Positions 35,286 through 44,620 of a stretch of DNA of 64,000 nucleotides are shown here, in pieces. Source of the DNA: Jiulongibacter sp966250325 (GTDB lineage: Bacteria > Bacteroidota > Bacteroidia > Cytophagales > Spirosomataceae); contig CBINGY010000005.1 of the NCBI GenBank assembly GCA_966250325.1, forward strand, positions 1 to 64,000. The letters run 5' to 3'. The position numbers and the translations under genes are program-made. How positions within the stretch are numbered: the stretch's first letter is position 1; each line of letters starts with the position of its first letter. The notes below the pieces were generated by a model. That model searched no databases, was not told the DNA's origin, and saw nothing but the letters and a program-made list of their open reading frames with translations.

Positions 35286-35415
35286 GAATTTTGGGTAGAA
35301 AAAATAACTTTCTTTTTCCTGAATATTCCTTTTCCCTTATCAGAGCGTCCCATTCTGCCGACTGGCAGGCGACAAGCACTCTGACCTCGCACTAATAGGG
35401 GCCGTAATCTGAATT

Positions 35416-37491
35416 CTACCCCTTCATAAACCTCACCAGCAGAATCTCTGCCAGCAGAAAGGCAAGGGCCAGATAGAGGAACCATTTCCAGAGCTGTTTC
35501 CCGAAGTTTTGCTCGGCAAAGGAGGTAACAAAATCGCCGTCGAGCAGGTTATCAAATACCGTAATATTCGGCTGGTCTGCCAGCAATTCCCTCAGTTCGT
35601 CTGGCGTGTACTGCTCCATGAGTGACTCCTCTGAGGTATGATTTAAGGCCAGTGTGGTCAAAAGCTTGCCATTCACCAGTAGTTCATAAAATCCGGATTC
35701 CAGTTCCTGATTTCCACCCAGATCGGCGGCATCGGGCAATTCAAGCACCAGATTGGATCCCACCATCCGCTGAACCGGAATAAGTTCAACATCTCCATTC
35801 TTCAAGGTGTAGGAGGCATTCCCTGGTGCATCGGGAAAGGGAAGCAGAATGCTGCCTTCGTCAAACGACCAGGCAAGTTGACGGGGTTTCAGGCTCCATG
35901 CCGCCATTTTGAGCATCACGGGCACAAATAAGGCGTGCTCGGCGAAATTACCGTAGGGTTCACCAAGAGGCGAAGCCATCACATAACATTTGCCTTCACC
36001 TGCATCGGTGAGCGTGAGAAAGGAAGCTCCGTTTCTCAGTTGAAGTAATTTTTCACCGGGCCCCTGCCAGCTCCAGACGGCAATCTGCCCGGGAAGGTCG
36101 GTGGCACCTCCCATGGAAGTCTGCTCAAAGACATCGGCAAAAAAGGGATGTTGTTTGTCGGGTTCGCTGAGCCCTATCTGATTCTGCTCTGTATTCGCCG
36201 CTGTGGAAACCGGCCCGCTCAGGCCCAAACCTCCAAGAAAAGCCGTTATCGAAGGATCTATCAGCCCTGCAGCCGGAATTATCAGCACACTGCCTCCTTC
36301 CCTGATAAAATTCTGCAAGACCGCAGACAGATTGGCATCCAGGGATTGAACTCCCTCCAGAATAACCAGATTAGACTCCTGAACCCGGTTCATGTCCACG
36401 TTTCTCACCGGAAAAGAGGCCAGATTAAAAAGGCTGTCGTTGTCAAACACGTGACCAATATACCCTTTGGCACTTTTCTGATCCCATAGATGGAGAACCC
36501 GCACCACGGGCGAACTGTTGATTACAAAATAATATTCGTTATCAAACGTAATGGGCTGATCATCAAATTGGATATACGCACGGTGCTCTCCACCGCTGCG
36601 TACCGTGAAGTTGAAACCCGCAGTCGCCGAGCCTCCCGGTGGTACACTCACCGAACTCGTGGAAGTCTGTACCTCATCCACGAAAAGCTTCAGCGGCATT
36701 TTTTCTATGGCTTCGGTGCCCGAGTTGCTTACTTTCACATACAGCATGCTATTCTGCATCTCGCGGATAAAAGGCGAGGCCATCCAGACCGAATCAACAA
36801 ACACATTGCGGTTTACTTCGCCCTGCACAGGCACCAGGTAAATCTGCTGGGTGCTGTCTGCAGTTAAGGCGGTGAGATCGCCCGTGGTACTCTTCTGAAA
36901 GTCGGAAAACAAGAAGTAATTGCCCCGGGTGCTACCCGTTTCCTTCTCATTCAGGCTCTTCTGCCGGTTAAGCACTGACTCCAGACTTCGGGAGCGGTTT
37001 GAAAACTGTACGCCACTGAGCCTGTCACGGATTCGCTCACTACCGGCAGCAAACTGATCGTCGCCATTAAAGTCATTGGTAAGCAGTTGCAGATTCTGCT
37101 GATTGCCAAACTGAGTAAGCAATTCATCCATCTTATTAACCGCCAGGTCAATGTATCGCTTATTCTCAGCCGTATTCTGCATGCTCATGGAGTTATCCAG
37201 ATACAGGCTGTTCATGCCGTTCAGGGTAGAGGCATTGCCGCTGCGATTGGCCGCTGGCAAAAAAGGTTGGGCAAATGCCAGAACCAGAGCCGCCAGAAAA
37301 CCCATGCGGGCGGCCATAATGAGCCATTGCTTCAGTTTCCGGAAGGAGGAAGTCTCGGTTTCTACCTTCTGCAGAAATGCCACGTTGGTGAAAAACACCT
37401 TGCGTGTTTTCCTGAAATTAAAGAGATGAATAATCAACGGAATGCTCAGAGCCAGCAGACCCCACAAGACACCCGGATTGACAAATTGCAT
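35416..37491 (-). CDS. BatA-type membrane protein with von Willebrand-like region
   Basis: The 691-residue protein begins with the BatA N-terminal domain (MQFVNPGVLWGLLALSIPLI, then HLFNFRKTRKVFFTNVAFL and a second membrane segment near 60-80). A VWA-like region follows with SLYLDNSMSMQN near residue 95, in which the DxSxS metal site reads DNSMS. A beta-sandwich region, a glutamine-amidotransferase-like region with VILEGVQSL and VLIIPAAGL, and a C-terminal membrane helix (LWKWFLYLALAFLLAEILLV) complete it. Relatives occur with MoxR ATPases in aerotolerance loci, but none is present here. Confidence 0.85.
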   Translation of the reverse strand: MQFVNPGVLWGLLALSIPLIIHLFNFRKTRKVFFTNVAFLQKVETETSSFRKLKQWLIMAARMGFLAALVLAFAQPFLPAANRSGNASTLNGMNSLYLDNSMSMQNTAENKRYIDLAVNKMDELLTQFGNQQNLQLLTNDFNGDDQFAAGSERIRDRLSGVQFSNRSRSLESVLNRQKSLNEKETGSTRGNYFLFSDFQKSTTGDLTALTADSTQQIYLVPVQGEVNRNVFVDSVWMASPFIREMQNSMLYVKVSNSGTEAIEKMPLKLFVDEVQTSTSSVSVPPGGSATAGFNFTVRSGGEHRAYIQFDDQPITFDNEYYFVINSSPVVRVLHLWDQKSAKGYIGHVFDNDSLFNLASFPVRNVDMNRVQESNLVILEGVQSLDANLSAVLQNFIREGGSVLIIPAAGLIDPSITAFLGGLGLSGPVSTAANTEQNQIGLSEPDKQHPFFADVFEQTSMGGATDLPGQIAVWSWQGPGEKLLQLRNGASFLTLTDAGEGKCYVMASPLGEPYGNFAEHALFVPVMLKMAAWSLKPRQLAWSFDEGSILLPFPDAPGNASYTLKNGDVELIPVQRMVGSNLVLELPDAADLGGNQELESGFYELLVNGKLLTTLALNHTSEESLMEQYTPDELRELLADQPNITVFDNLLDGDFVTSFAEQNFGKQLWKWFLYLALAFLLAEILLVRFMKG

Positions 37492-37517
37492 AGGCTTGGT
37501 TTACAGCGTGTTCAAAA

Positions 37518-38255
37518 CTAGTCCTTTTTCATGTAATCCCCTCTGGAGAAGTACTTTTCTATGAAACAGTACATCAGAATAAAGAAATAACGGCTTCCCA
37601 TTTCCTTTATTTTCAGTTTAGACTCCCCGTACTTCCGGTTGGTCCAGCTGTTTGGTACCACCGCATACGAATACCCCCGTACCATGGCTTTCAGCGGCAG
37701 CTCGATAGTGAGGTTGAAATGCGGCGAAAGAAAAGGTTTTATACCATCAATGGTCTCTCGTTTGTACAATTTGAAGGCATTGGTAGTATCATTGTAATCG
37801 ATTCTCATCAATACTTTTACAATGTAATTGGCTATGCGATTGATGATCTTTTTATGGCGTGGGTAGTCCACTACTTTGCCTCCTTTCCCCCAACGGCTTC
37901 CAAAAACCGCATCCACATTTTTATAGACCATGGTTTTGTAATACTTCACCAGATCTTCAGGATCATCCGACATATCGGCCATAAATACCGCAACACAATC
38001 TCCACTGAAACGCTCCAGCCCATATCTTACCGCATAGCCAAAGCCATTGGGACCGGGGTTAGTTTCAAAGACAAGCGTCGGGATTTCCTGCTGAAGAGTT
38101 GCAAGCACTCCGGCAGTATCGTCCTTTGAATTGTCGTTAGTCACCCAGATTTCATGAGGTATCTGATACCTGCTTAGCGTACTGTACAACGATCGCAGGG
38201 TTTCCGGAATAGATTCAGCCTCATTATAGGCCGGGATTACAACGCTTAGCTTCAT
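37518..38255 (-). CDS. Family 2 glycosyltransferase, dolichol-phosphate-mannose-synthase-like
   Basis: The 245-residue GT-A enzyme begins MKLSVVIPAYNEAESIPETL, has WVTNDNSKDDTAGVL for donor binding, the DXD-like MADMSDDPEDL near 92-102, and FKLYKRETIDGIKPF and TNRKYGESKLKIKEMGSRYF in the acceptor half. These features fit transfer of a sugar to a polyprenyl phosphate. It lacks C-terminal membrane segments. The ATG at 38255 is preferred to an upstream in-frame start because the family begins with this motif. Confidence 0.88.
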   Translation of the reverse strand: MKLSVVIPAYNEAESIPETLRSLYSTLSRYQIPHEIWVTNDNSKDDTAGVLATLQQEIPTLVFETNPGPNGFGYAVRYGLERFSGDCVAVFMADMSDDPEDLVKYYKTMVYKNVDAVFGSRWGKGGKVVDYPRHKKIINRIANYIVKVLMRIDYNDTTNAFKLYKRETIDGIKPFLSPHFNLTIELPLKAMVRGYSYAVVPNSWTNRKYGESKLKIKEMGSRYFFILMYCFIEKYFSRGDYMKKD

Positions 38256-38325
38256 TCGGCAAAAATGCTTAGAAATGATGAATCTTCCATGCGGAAAAGT
38301 ACAGTCCTTCGAAATAAACAACCCT

Positions 38326-40425
38326 CTAGTAACAGTCTGTAAGAATCTGTCCCCGTCTTTTCAACTCAGCCCTATCGGGCAGATCATAGCTTTGAGCGAT
38401 CTGATCGAGCACCCCCAAAACTCCGCCCATCATGACCAGAGATCCGCAGATCATCACCGTACCGCCACTCTTAAGTATATGAGCCACCTGTTTGTGCTCC
38501 CGAAGAAGCAGATCCTGCACATAGCCCGGGTTTTCTTCGCGTGAATATACGGTGTGCCATTCTGCAGCAGGCAGCACATACTCAAATAAGCGGGCATCTG
38601 ACCCGTATCTGCTGCCCCAGAAAATCAGAGAGTTAGTATCTGCCATTCCTAAAAACGGAGCCAGACCCGTGCCGTTAGCTACCAGAAGAAGGTCTTCCGA
38701 AGCAGGCTTATGGAAATGCGAATTCACCTTAATATATCCTTCAAAAAAGTCTCCGATGCTCAGGTTTCCCAGATAGGTGGAACAGGTACCGGTTCGTTTG
38801 ATCATCAGGATAATTTCATGGCTTTCCGTATCCACTGCTATTGAATAGTAGCGTTCCAGATTTTCTCCCGGTGGATACACGCCAAGCAAATCACCGGAAA
38901 CAACCTTAAGGTGCTTCGGGCCGGCCAGTCGCAATAAAAACAGGGAACCCTGCTCCCGCTTTTCCAGAATTTCAAAACGAGTAAGTGATTTACGTCGTTT
39001 GGGTTTTATATCGGCCAGATCCACGTGGATGTTGTAATGCAGCGACTTATTGACCGCCCTCACCCAGTCAATAAACTGACTGGCCGAGCGGTTATCTACC
39101 GTCATGTAAGGTACGACTTCCAGAGCCTGCGGCTGTTTTGTTAGTTCATCCCTTAAGGAGGCAGCAAACGAGCAGAATGCGGGATATTCTGTTGAACCAA
39201 ATCCCAAAAGCCCAAAACGAATGGAAGATTTTGCCAGAAGCTCTGGCAGTCGGTCGGTGAAATAACGGGCGTTTTCCGGAGCATCGCCATCTCCATAGGT
39301 GGAGGTGAGTAAAAGAAGTGTTTTTTCACCACTTAGCGGAGGGAGTTTGTCCATATCCAGTACGGTACAGAACTCGCCGCTTTGCTCAAAGGCTTTCTTC
39401 AAAGCGTGGGCAAACCGCCAGGTATGGCCGGTTTCTGAGCCCACCAGGATGATGAGATCTTCCAACACACCCGCAGACTGGCTTTTAACCCTGACCTTGT
39501 CAATGATCAATTTAAAACCCGTATACGTTAAAACCAGCAGGGCAAGTGCCGAAACGCCCAATACCCCTGCCCAGGGCACAGAGCCCTCTGCGGTATGCAG
39601 GAAAAAACTCCAGGAAAACGCCTTCTGTTTGATGTCTGCCGGAAGCATCCCTTTTGTTTCACCCGAAGAGGCGTCTATGGTGAGGAGCCCGGCCGAAGTC
39701 TCTATGAGCAGCGGCTCCTCCTCCATCACCGGAAAGGTTACCTTCTTGACGTCTTTCATGAGCAAATCTGCCAGTGAAAGATTGGTGTTCTGTAACTTAT
39801 TTTCTGAGGGATCGGCTGACCGCAGTTCTGCAAAACGATCTGCCGAAAGGTAAACGCCTGTGACGGATAACAGTAAAACAGGCAAAAGAAACAAGCGGCC
39901 AAGCAAAGCGTGCCCGTCACGGGCCAGATCAAGCAAAGGTATGGATTTAAGCAGCCCGCGAATACCCCCGGCCCGCTTCCAGAGCAATGCTGCTCCGCTA
40001 ATAGCGAGAAAAACCATAGCCAGCGAAGCAAGCCCTACCAGCAACCTACCCGGAGTTTTAAGAAAAAGCGAGCGGTGAAGGTCTCTTGAAAAGGTAAAAA
40101 CGGCTGAAACCTCACCGGGAGCCGGCACTACCTCAGCAGTAGCAGCACTCACGTAAAAGGTTCCCTCATTCTCCAGGCCTATTCCCTCCACACGGATGTT
40201 TCCGTAGGCGTCCTTTTCGAGACTGAAGACCTCCAGAAATTGTTCGTTCAGTTTCTGACGGAATGAGGTAAAAGTTTGATCCGGCCGAAATTCACCCGAG
40301 ACCGCATACCTGCTCTGAACCCACGGCTCTATGGCCAGTACAAGGCCCGTAACAGAGGCCAGCAGAATGAAGAGGCCGGCTATACAGGCGAGCAGGTAAT
40401 GCAGTTTCCTCCAGGCTGAATTCAT
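38326..40425 (-). CDS. PepSY/flavodoxin/FAD-reductase fusion, likely ferric-siderophore or heme-linked reductase
   Basis: The 699-residue inner-membrane protein joins a PepSY-associated membrane module (about 1-315, four membrane helices, start WRKLHYLLACIAGLFILLASV), a flavodoxin domain (about 328-470, LIILVGSETGHTWRFAHALK and LLTSTYGDGDAPENA), and a ferredoxin-NADP reductase-like part (about 490-699, LERYYSIAV, LLVANGTGLAPFLG, SGGTVMICGSLVMM). The layout suggests transfer of NADPH electrons across the membrane to reduce imported ferric complexes. It ends the unit begun by the ankyrin gene, three bases after the DUF2271 gene. Confidence 0.87.
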   Translation of the reverse strand: MNSAWRKLHYLLACIAGLFILLASVTGLVLAIEPWVQSRYAVSGEFRPDQTFTSFRQKLNEQFLEVFSLEKDAYGNIRVEGIGLENEGTFYVSAATAEVVPAPGEVSAVFTFSRDLHRSLFLKTPGRLLVGLASLAMVFLAISGAALLWKRAGGIRGLLKSIPLLDLARDGHALLGRLFLLPVLLLSVTGVYLSADRFAELRSADPSENKLQNTNLSLADLLMKDVKKVTFPVMEEEPLLIETSAGLLTIDASSGETKGMLPADIKQKAFSWSFFLHTAEGSVPWAGVLGVSALALLVLTYTGFKLIIDKVRVKSQSAGVLEDLIILVGSETGHTWRFAHALKKAFEQSGEFCTVLDMDKLPPLSGEKTLLLLTSTYGDGDAPENARYFTDRLPELLAKSSIRFGLLGFGSTEYPAFCSFAASLRDELTKQPQALEVVPYMTVDNRSASQFIDWVRAVNKSLHYNIHVDLADIKPKRRKSLTRFEILEKREQGSLFLLRLAGPKHLKVVSGDLLGVYPPGENLERYYSIAVDTESHEIILMIKRTGTCSTYLGNLSIGDFFEGYIKVNSHFHKPASEDLLLVANGTGLAPFLGMADTNSLIFWGSRYGSDARLFEYVLPAAEWHTVYSREENPGYVQDLLLREHKQVAHILKSGGTVMICGSLVMMGGVLGVLDQIAQSYDLPDRAELKRRGQILTDCY

Positions 40426-40428
40426 GCA

Positions 40429-40926
40429 CTAGCCCTGAATGAGTTTCACGTACCGAATATACCCCGTTCCTTCGACAGTTTTGCCCACATTACTTTGTGA
40501 AAAGTCCATTTCCAGGTCCTTTTCTTTGTAATCTTTGTTTTCAACTGCCGATTCAAAACGCAGTTTGTACCCTTTATTGAAAAGTGATTCGTCAACGCTC
40601 ATAGAGAATACTTTACGGGTACCGGCAGTAATCGAAGCCGTAGAAACGGCGTCCAGATTTTCCCGCTGGGCCGAATAAAACTTAAACCAGGAAGTGAGGT
40701 CATCGTACCAGCGTTTTTCTTTACCAAAAACCTGGAGTGTCTTTTTATAAGCCCCTTTGCTATCGAGCAATGAAACCACTACATACGCACCTTCACCAGA
40801 ATAATTGGTGAGCTGCACCAGGCATTTAAAACTTACCTGTGCCGGTTTGAGATTGAAGGCCAGAAGAAACAGCAAGCCCAGAGAAAGAACCGGCAAACCG
40901 GCTTTCTTTATTAGTTTATTTGTCAT
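40429..40926 (-). CDS. DUF2271-family exported protein
   Basis: The 165-residue protein has a signal/anchor segment (AGLPVLSLGLLFLLAFNLKP) and a single beta-rich domain with YVVVSLLDSKGAYKKTLQVF, KRWYDDLTSWFKFY and SITAGTRKVFSMSV, the pattern of DUF2271 proteins. They are regularly encoded next to PepSY-type reductases in iron uptake loci and are thought to be periplasmic, but no biochemical role is established. Start overlaps the ankyrin stop codon by one base and the stop is two bases before the reductase gene. Confidence 0.82.
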   Translation of the reverse strand: MTNKLIKKAGLPVLSLGLLFLLAFNLKPAQVSFKCLVQLTNYSGEGAYVVVSLLDSKGAYKKTLQVFGKEKRWYDDLTSWFKFYSAQRENLDAVSTASITAGTRKVFSMSVDESLFNKGYKLRFESAVENKDYKEKDLEMDFSQSNVGKTVEGTGYIRYVKLIQG

Positions 40927-42404
40927 TATCTTTTCAGAAAATCGAGATTAAGTTGCTGATCACGAAGCACTTCATTTTCAGCGATGAGATCTGTCACACT
41001 TTCATCAAATTCTGTGGCAATGGAACTATCGGCTCCTTTCTCCACCAGATACTGCATAAGAGCCAGATCTTTTGATTTCATGGCTGCGTAGTGTAATACG
41101 GTGTAGCCGTCCTTATCTTTGGCATTGATGTTTTCACCCAATTCCAACACCCTATCCATAAGTTTTGTGTCATTTTTACCAAAGGCGGTATGCAGCAAAA
41201 GTCCATTGGTTTCAACAGGCAAACCCGCCTTCTGAAGCTTTTCGAGAATGGCATTGAAACGGTCGAGACTTCCTCTTCCCGGTCGGTAAGAATCCACCAG
41301 AACAAAGTACAGATTCTGCCCCTCTTTGTTTTTCACCTTTACATCGGCTCCTTTATCGAGGAGTAACTGAACTACTTCAGGAGAATTGAAAGCCACGGCA
41401 TTTGACAAGGCCGTCTGTCCTTCGGAGCTGACTGCATTTACCTCATTTTTGTCAAGCCAGTAAGCCACGAAATCCGTTTTTCCACGGGAAGCAGCCAGCA
41501 TGAGAGGGGTGGTACCTTGTTTATCTTTTTGGGAAAGGTTCAGTTTGTTTTCTTCCAAAAACTTCAGAATATCGGCATCTGCACCTGAACGTGCTACTGT
41601 GTGAACCAGGGTTTCTCCATTGGCAAACGGCGTGGCAGGATTTAACCCGAGACTTTTAAGGTAGTTCAGAAGCTCTGCAGAGAGGCGTCCGCCTCTTCCC
41701 CTCCCGGCAAAAGCAAAGGCATTTTCTCCCAGTTGATTGGGTGCTGTGCTTACACCCATTGCTACCAGATCCTTAATTGTTTTCAGATTTCCGCCGGAGA
41801 CCGCATAATGAAATAAGCCGTTTCCATGCTTATCGGTATCTTTTAGGGTAAGGCCTTTGCTGGTAAAATAGTGGAGGAATGAAACATCCTGAATTCTGGG
41901 AATGGCCGTTAACATCACATTTTTACCTTCTTCATCCTTATCGTTTATCAGATCACCGCCATGAGCCAGACACAGGTCATAAATAAGTGGGTCTGACTTT
42001 CCGCTTAGTGCGGCGTGCATAAGGAGCGACTGGCCGTGGCTATTGATGATATCGGTACGTGAGCCTTTTTCAAGCAGTAGTTTCATTACTTCGGTATTAC
42101 CTTTCTGGGTGGTCCACATGAGGTAGTTGTTGGAATGATGTGTGACCACATTGAAATCGATTCCCGGCAAATCCATGATGTATTTGATGGTGGCGTAGTC
42201 ACAGTCTGCCATGATTGCCAGCAAGGGGCCATCCCAGCCGCCCGGACCCATCTCCAGTATATCGTTTCCTTCTGCTATTTTCTGTTTCACCACCTCTACA
42301 GAAGGCTTGGTAGCCCAGAACTCTCGGCTGTGAAAAATATTCTGTGCCTGCAGAGATAGGCCCGCGAACCAAGTAAGCCCTAAAAGGATTAGTATTCTTT
42401 TCAT
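40926..42404 (-). CDS. Exported ankyrin-repeat protein
   Basis: The 492-residue protein has a signal peptide (MKRILILLGLTWFAGLSLQAQ) and about twelve ankyrin repeats from residue 70 to the end, e.g. NTEVMKLLLEKGSRTDIINSHG, GTTPLMLAASRGKTDFVAYW, SPEVVQLLLDKGADVKVKN and GYTVLHYAAMKSKDLALMQ, in pieces of one repeat each. It is probably periplasmic and a binding partner for other proteins of the iron block. The ATG at 42404 gives a clean signal peptide. A Fur-like palindrome lies 25 bases upstream (42429-42451). Confidence 0.88.
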   Translation of the reverse strand: MKRILILLGLTWFAGLSLQAQNIFHSREFWATKPSVEVVKQKIAEGNDILEMGPGGWDGPLLAIMADCDYATIKYIMDLPGIDFNVVTHHSNNYLMWTTQKGNTEVMKLLLEKGSRTDIINSHGQSLLMHAALSGKSDPLIYDLCLAHGGDLINDKDEEGKNVMLTAIPRIQDVSFLHYFTSKGLTLKDTDKHGNGLFHYAVSGGNLKTIKDLVAMGVSTAPNQLGENAFAFAGRGRGGRLSAELLNYLKSLGLNPATPFANGETLVHTVARSGADADILKFLEENKLNLSQKDKQGTTPLMLAASRGKTDFVAYWLDKNEVNAVSSEGQTALSNAVAFNSPEVVQLLLDKGADVKVKNKEGQNLYFVLVDSYRPGRGSLDRFNAILEKLQKAGLPVETNGLLLHTAFGKNDTKLMDRVLELGENINAKDKDGYTVLHYAAMKSKDLALMQYLVEKGADSSIATEFDESVTDLIAENEVLRDQQLNLDFLKR

Positions 42405-42428
42405 TCTAAAGGGAGTAAAAATCAATTT

Positions 42429-42451
42429 TTATTTAGACTCGTTTTAAAGTG
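42429..42451. promoter_or_regulatory. Fur-family-like operator upstream of the ankyrin-DUF2271-reductase unit
   Basis: TTATTTAGA-CTCGT-TTTAAAGTG fits the 9-5-9 palindrome TTATTTAGA-N5-TYTAAATAA shared by five sites in this window, with a weaker right half. Confidence 0.55.
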
Positions 42452-42558
42452 TGCAATTTAGGAAGAATGTTTTGACCTGAAATACTCCTGGCGGAAATAT
42501 TCGACAGCATACCTTGTAATGGTCGATGTTTCCTTCAAAAAATGCAAAGGGGGATGTA

Positions 42559-42592
42559 TAAAGCTCGCCGCCCTCAAAGAAGGCGGGAGCTC
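42559..42592 (-). terminator. Terminator after the DUF6607 gene
   Basis: GCTCGCCGCC (42563-42572) pairs with GGCGGGAGC (42582-42590) apart from one bulge; on the minus strand TTTATA follows. It separates the HmuY-DUF6607 unit from the ankyrin unit. Confidence 0.7.
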
Positions 42593-42619
42593 CGTTTATC
42601 GAATTACATACAAAGAAGA

Positions 42620-43534
42620 TTAACTTTTCTGACCCCACACCAGGAATTTCGCCAGCACAGCTTTCATTTTCCCTTTTACCTCTTCCACCGGCAGAGCTTT
42701 GTCCTTTTCCAGATCATAGATGTAACTGCCCAAACGCTGATCATCTACTTTCTCTTTGATTTTAAAGCTTTTATGCTCGTCTTCTACCTCATCCCATGCA
42801 GCACGCACCTCATTCCAGAAGGCTTTGTTTTCTTCCCACCAGTTTTTTGCCGACTCGCATTTCTTCATGTCAATCCGTACATACTCATTAAGGCCTTTTT
42901 CTGAGGCCAGAAGTACATCCGGTTTGCCTTCTTCGCGGATAATCTTGTTATTGTCCTGTTCATGCAGGTATCCTTTTGAGGTGACATGAATACGGTTGCC
43001 GCGGCTTAAGACATTGTAATCGCTCCGGGTGGAGTATTCCCGACGCGGCAGGGCGGCATCTGACCGCGACTCCCACACCGACTTGCCGTTGACATGAGCC
43101 CACTCACCATAGCCTGCATAACGGGGCTCATCCTGAGTGCCATAGACCCACTGGGTCCAGCCTTGAGGATAATTGGAATCCGACACATTGGAATACCGGA
43201 AATCATTGGGCGTATGAAAGCTGATTAGGTGCGGGTCACGGTAGGACCAGTCTTCCCGCCAGTGTTTGATGATCAGGGTATTTTTGATCACCAGCAGGTG
43301 CTGAATCACGATGTTCGAAGGACTTTCCTCTACCACGAAAACATACTCCCGTCCCCAGGCAAGTTCACGCGGATGAAAGTTGTAAGCTGTATCCGGTGAG
43401 AAGGTTTCGGCGTATTTGAAGGTTATGTCAAAGCAACCGCACTGCCCCTTGATAGCCTCTGCATCTTTTGGATTTTGTGCAAAAGACAGGCCGAGCACTG
43501 AGCTCAGAAAAAGAGTTAACATGTTTTTTTTCAT
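42620..43534 (-). CDS. DUF6607-family exported protein
   Basis: The 304-residue protein has a signal peptide (MKKNMLTLFLSSVLGLSFAQ) and a body with GQCGCFDITFKYAETFSPD, IQHLLVIKNTLIIKHWREDW, QGWTQWVYGTQDEPRYAGYG and NWWEENKAFWNEVRAAWDEV, features of the Bacteroidota DUF6607 family. The family is strongly linked with HmuY/TonB heme loci; a periplasmic or outer-membrane role in heme handling is inferred from context. It is the last gene of the unit and is followed by a terminator. Confidence 0.82.
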   Translation of the reverse strand: MKKNMLTLFLSSVLGLSFAQNPKDAEAIKGQCGCFDITFKYAETFSPDTAYNFHPRELAWGREYVFVVEESPSNIVIQHLLVIKNTLIIKHWREDWSYRDPHLISFHTPNDFRYSNVSDSNYPQGWTQWVYGTQDEPRYAGYGEWAHVNGKSVWESRSDAALPRREYSTRSDYNVLSRGNRIHVTSKGYLHEQDNNKIIREEGKPDVLLASEKGLNEYVRIDMKKCESAKNWWEENKAFWNEVRAAWDEVEDEHKSFKIKEKVDDQRLGSYIYDLEKDKALPVEEVKGKMKAVLAKFLVWGQKS

Positions 43535-43537
43535 TGT

Positions 43538-43849
43538 CTAGCTGTTTTTATGATTGATTATTTCTTTGGCTTCGAGCAAGAGTATGGTTTCGTTTACCAT
43601 CCGCTTAAACTCTTCAAATTCGTGGCCGTTAAAGATGAAAAAGGTATTCGGTGCGGGCGTTTGCAGACCGATAGTTTTACCCTGGCCTATGGGCGAAGTC
43701 ATGTTCCAAACCCCCTAGTTGAGATCAATGATCTGCCCGAGCCCTCGTACTTCTTGTTCGGAAAGCAGGAGAAAGATATTTTCAAAGACCAGATTATAGC
43801 GGACACAACCCGGGCAATAACCTACATACCCGTTTTCTGAACGGCTCAT
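43538..43849 (-). pseudogene. DUF6686-like gene interrupted by an in-frame amber codon
   Basis: On the minus strand an ATG at 43849 opens MSRSENGYVGYCPGCVRYNL and continues to IIDLN, where a TAG at 43715-43717 stops it after 44 codons. The same frame resumes immediately (GVWNMTSPIGQGKTIGLQTP, then NTFFIFNGHEFEEFKRMV) and ends at 43540-43538, giving 104 codons in total. Both halves match the DUF6686 pattern: Y-x3-CxGC, EQ-x-x-x-L, then a TPxPN and a C-terminal helix ending in LLEAKEII. There is no frameshift, so this is a single nonsense change, an assembly error, or readthrough. Confidence 0.7.
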
Positions 43850-43888
43850 GAGATGCAAACCTGATGCCTGACACATATCTCTTCTGAT

Positions 43889-44620
43889 TTATAATTTCTC
43901 CCGCATATCCCTACTGTAAAAACTCATATCGCAGCGGTATCTCACCGTTTCGTAGGCCTTACCTTTAAACTCTCCCGGTGATTTATCCAGCCATTCCAGT
44001 TCCACCACATAAAAACCTTCGGAGTTGGGAACCACACTTGCAAAACCTGTTTTATTCATCACAGGCTCCTGAATCCAGCCGTCGGGATTTACTACTTTTA
44101 CATTCACTTTTCCCAGAGGTCTGCCTTCCTTCAATGCATAGATTTCCACGTTATTGAGGTTTACCTGTGCGTACACATCGAGAAAAAAAGGATCGCTTAT
44201 GAGGGGCGTGGCCTCCCCTACCGTAAAGTGGGTTCTGAGGTATTGAACCGGCCGGGTGATACCGTACTTATGGCGGGTCCAGTCCTGTACCTCCCGGGTG
44301 TCATTCAGACCGATTACTTCATAATAGCCTTCACTTCGTGGTGTATACGTAGCTTCCCAGTGGGTGTTGGTTTGTTTCATGTCGAGTTGCTGCCTGGAGC
44401 CGTCCGGTGCTGTCACGAAGACCCTGATTTCCGCCATCTTATCCAGTCGGGCACCTTCCTCACGCACCTGCGATTCATATTCTCCGTAAAAAAGCTTTAC
44501 GGTTACCGGAGTTCCTTTTTGAGCTGAAACGGGTACCTCCAACCAGTAGCCGTGAGGAAATCCCAGCAGTGGCAAGAGAAAGAAAACAAGAAACGAGCTT
44601 TTATTTTTCATCAGGTTCAT
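43889..44620 (-). CDS. DUF4198-family periplasmic protein
   Basis: The 243-residue protein has a signal peptide (NKSSFLVFFLLPLLGFPHG) and starts its mature part with the HGYWLEVP histidine typical of DUF4198 proteins, followed by VKLFYGEYESQV, FVTAPDGSRQQLDM and GYYEVIGLND, and a second immunoglobulin-like part with VKVVNPDGWIQEPVMNKTG. These proteins accompany TonB receptors for metals or heme and may be carriers or receptor partners. The gene overlaps the upstream small Cys-rich gene by 20 bases. Confidence 0.82.
   Translation of the reverse strand: MNLMKNKSSFLVFFLLPLLGFPHGYWLEVPVSAQKGTPVTVKLFYGEYESQVREEGARLDKMAEIRVFVTAPDGSRQQLDMKQTNTHWEATYTPRSEGYYEVIGLNDTREVQDWTRHKYGITRPVQYLRTHFTVGEATPLISDPFFLDVYAQVNLNNVEIYALKEGRPLGKVNVKVVNPDGWIQEPVMNKTGFASVVPNSEGFYVVELEWLDKSPGEFKGKAYETVRYRCDMSFYSRDMREKL

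Noticed and set aside
42444..42638. A 64-codon minus-strand frame between the DUF6607 and ankyrin genes
   Set aside because: It contains the terminator hairpin at 42563-42590 and starts inside the DUF6607 gene, so it is probably noncoding.
43550..43840. A 96-codon open frame on the plus strand
   Set aside because: It is the antisense of the DUF6686-like minus-strand gene, whose family pattern is clear; the plus frame shows no family features and is open only by chance.
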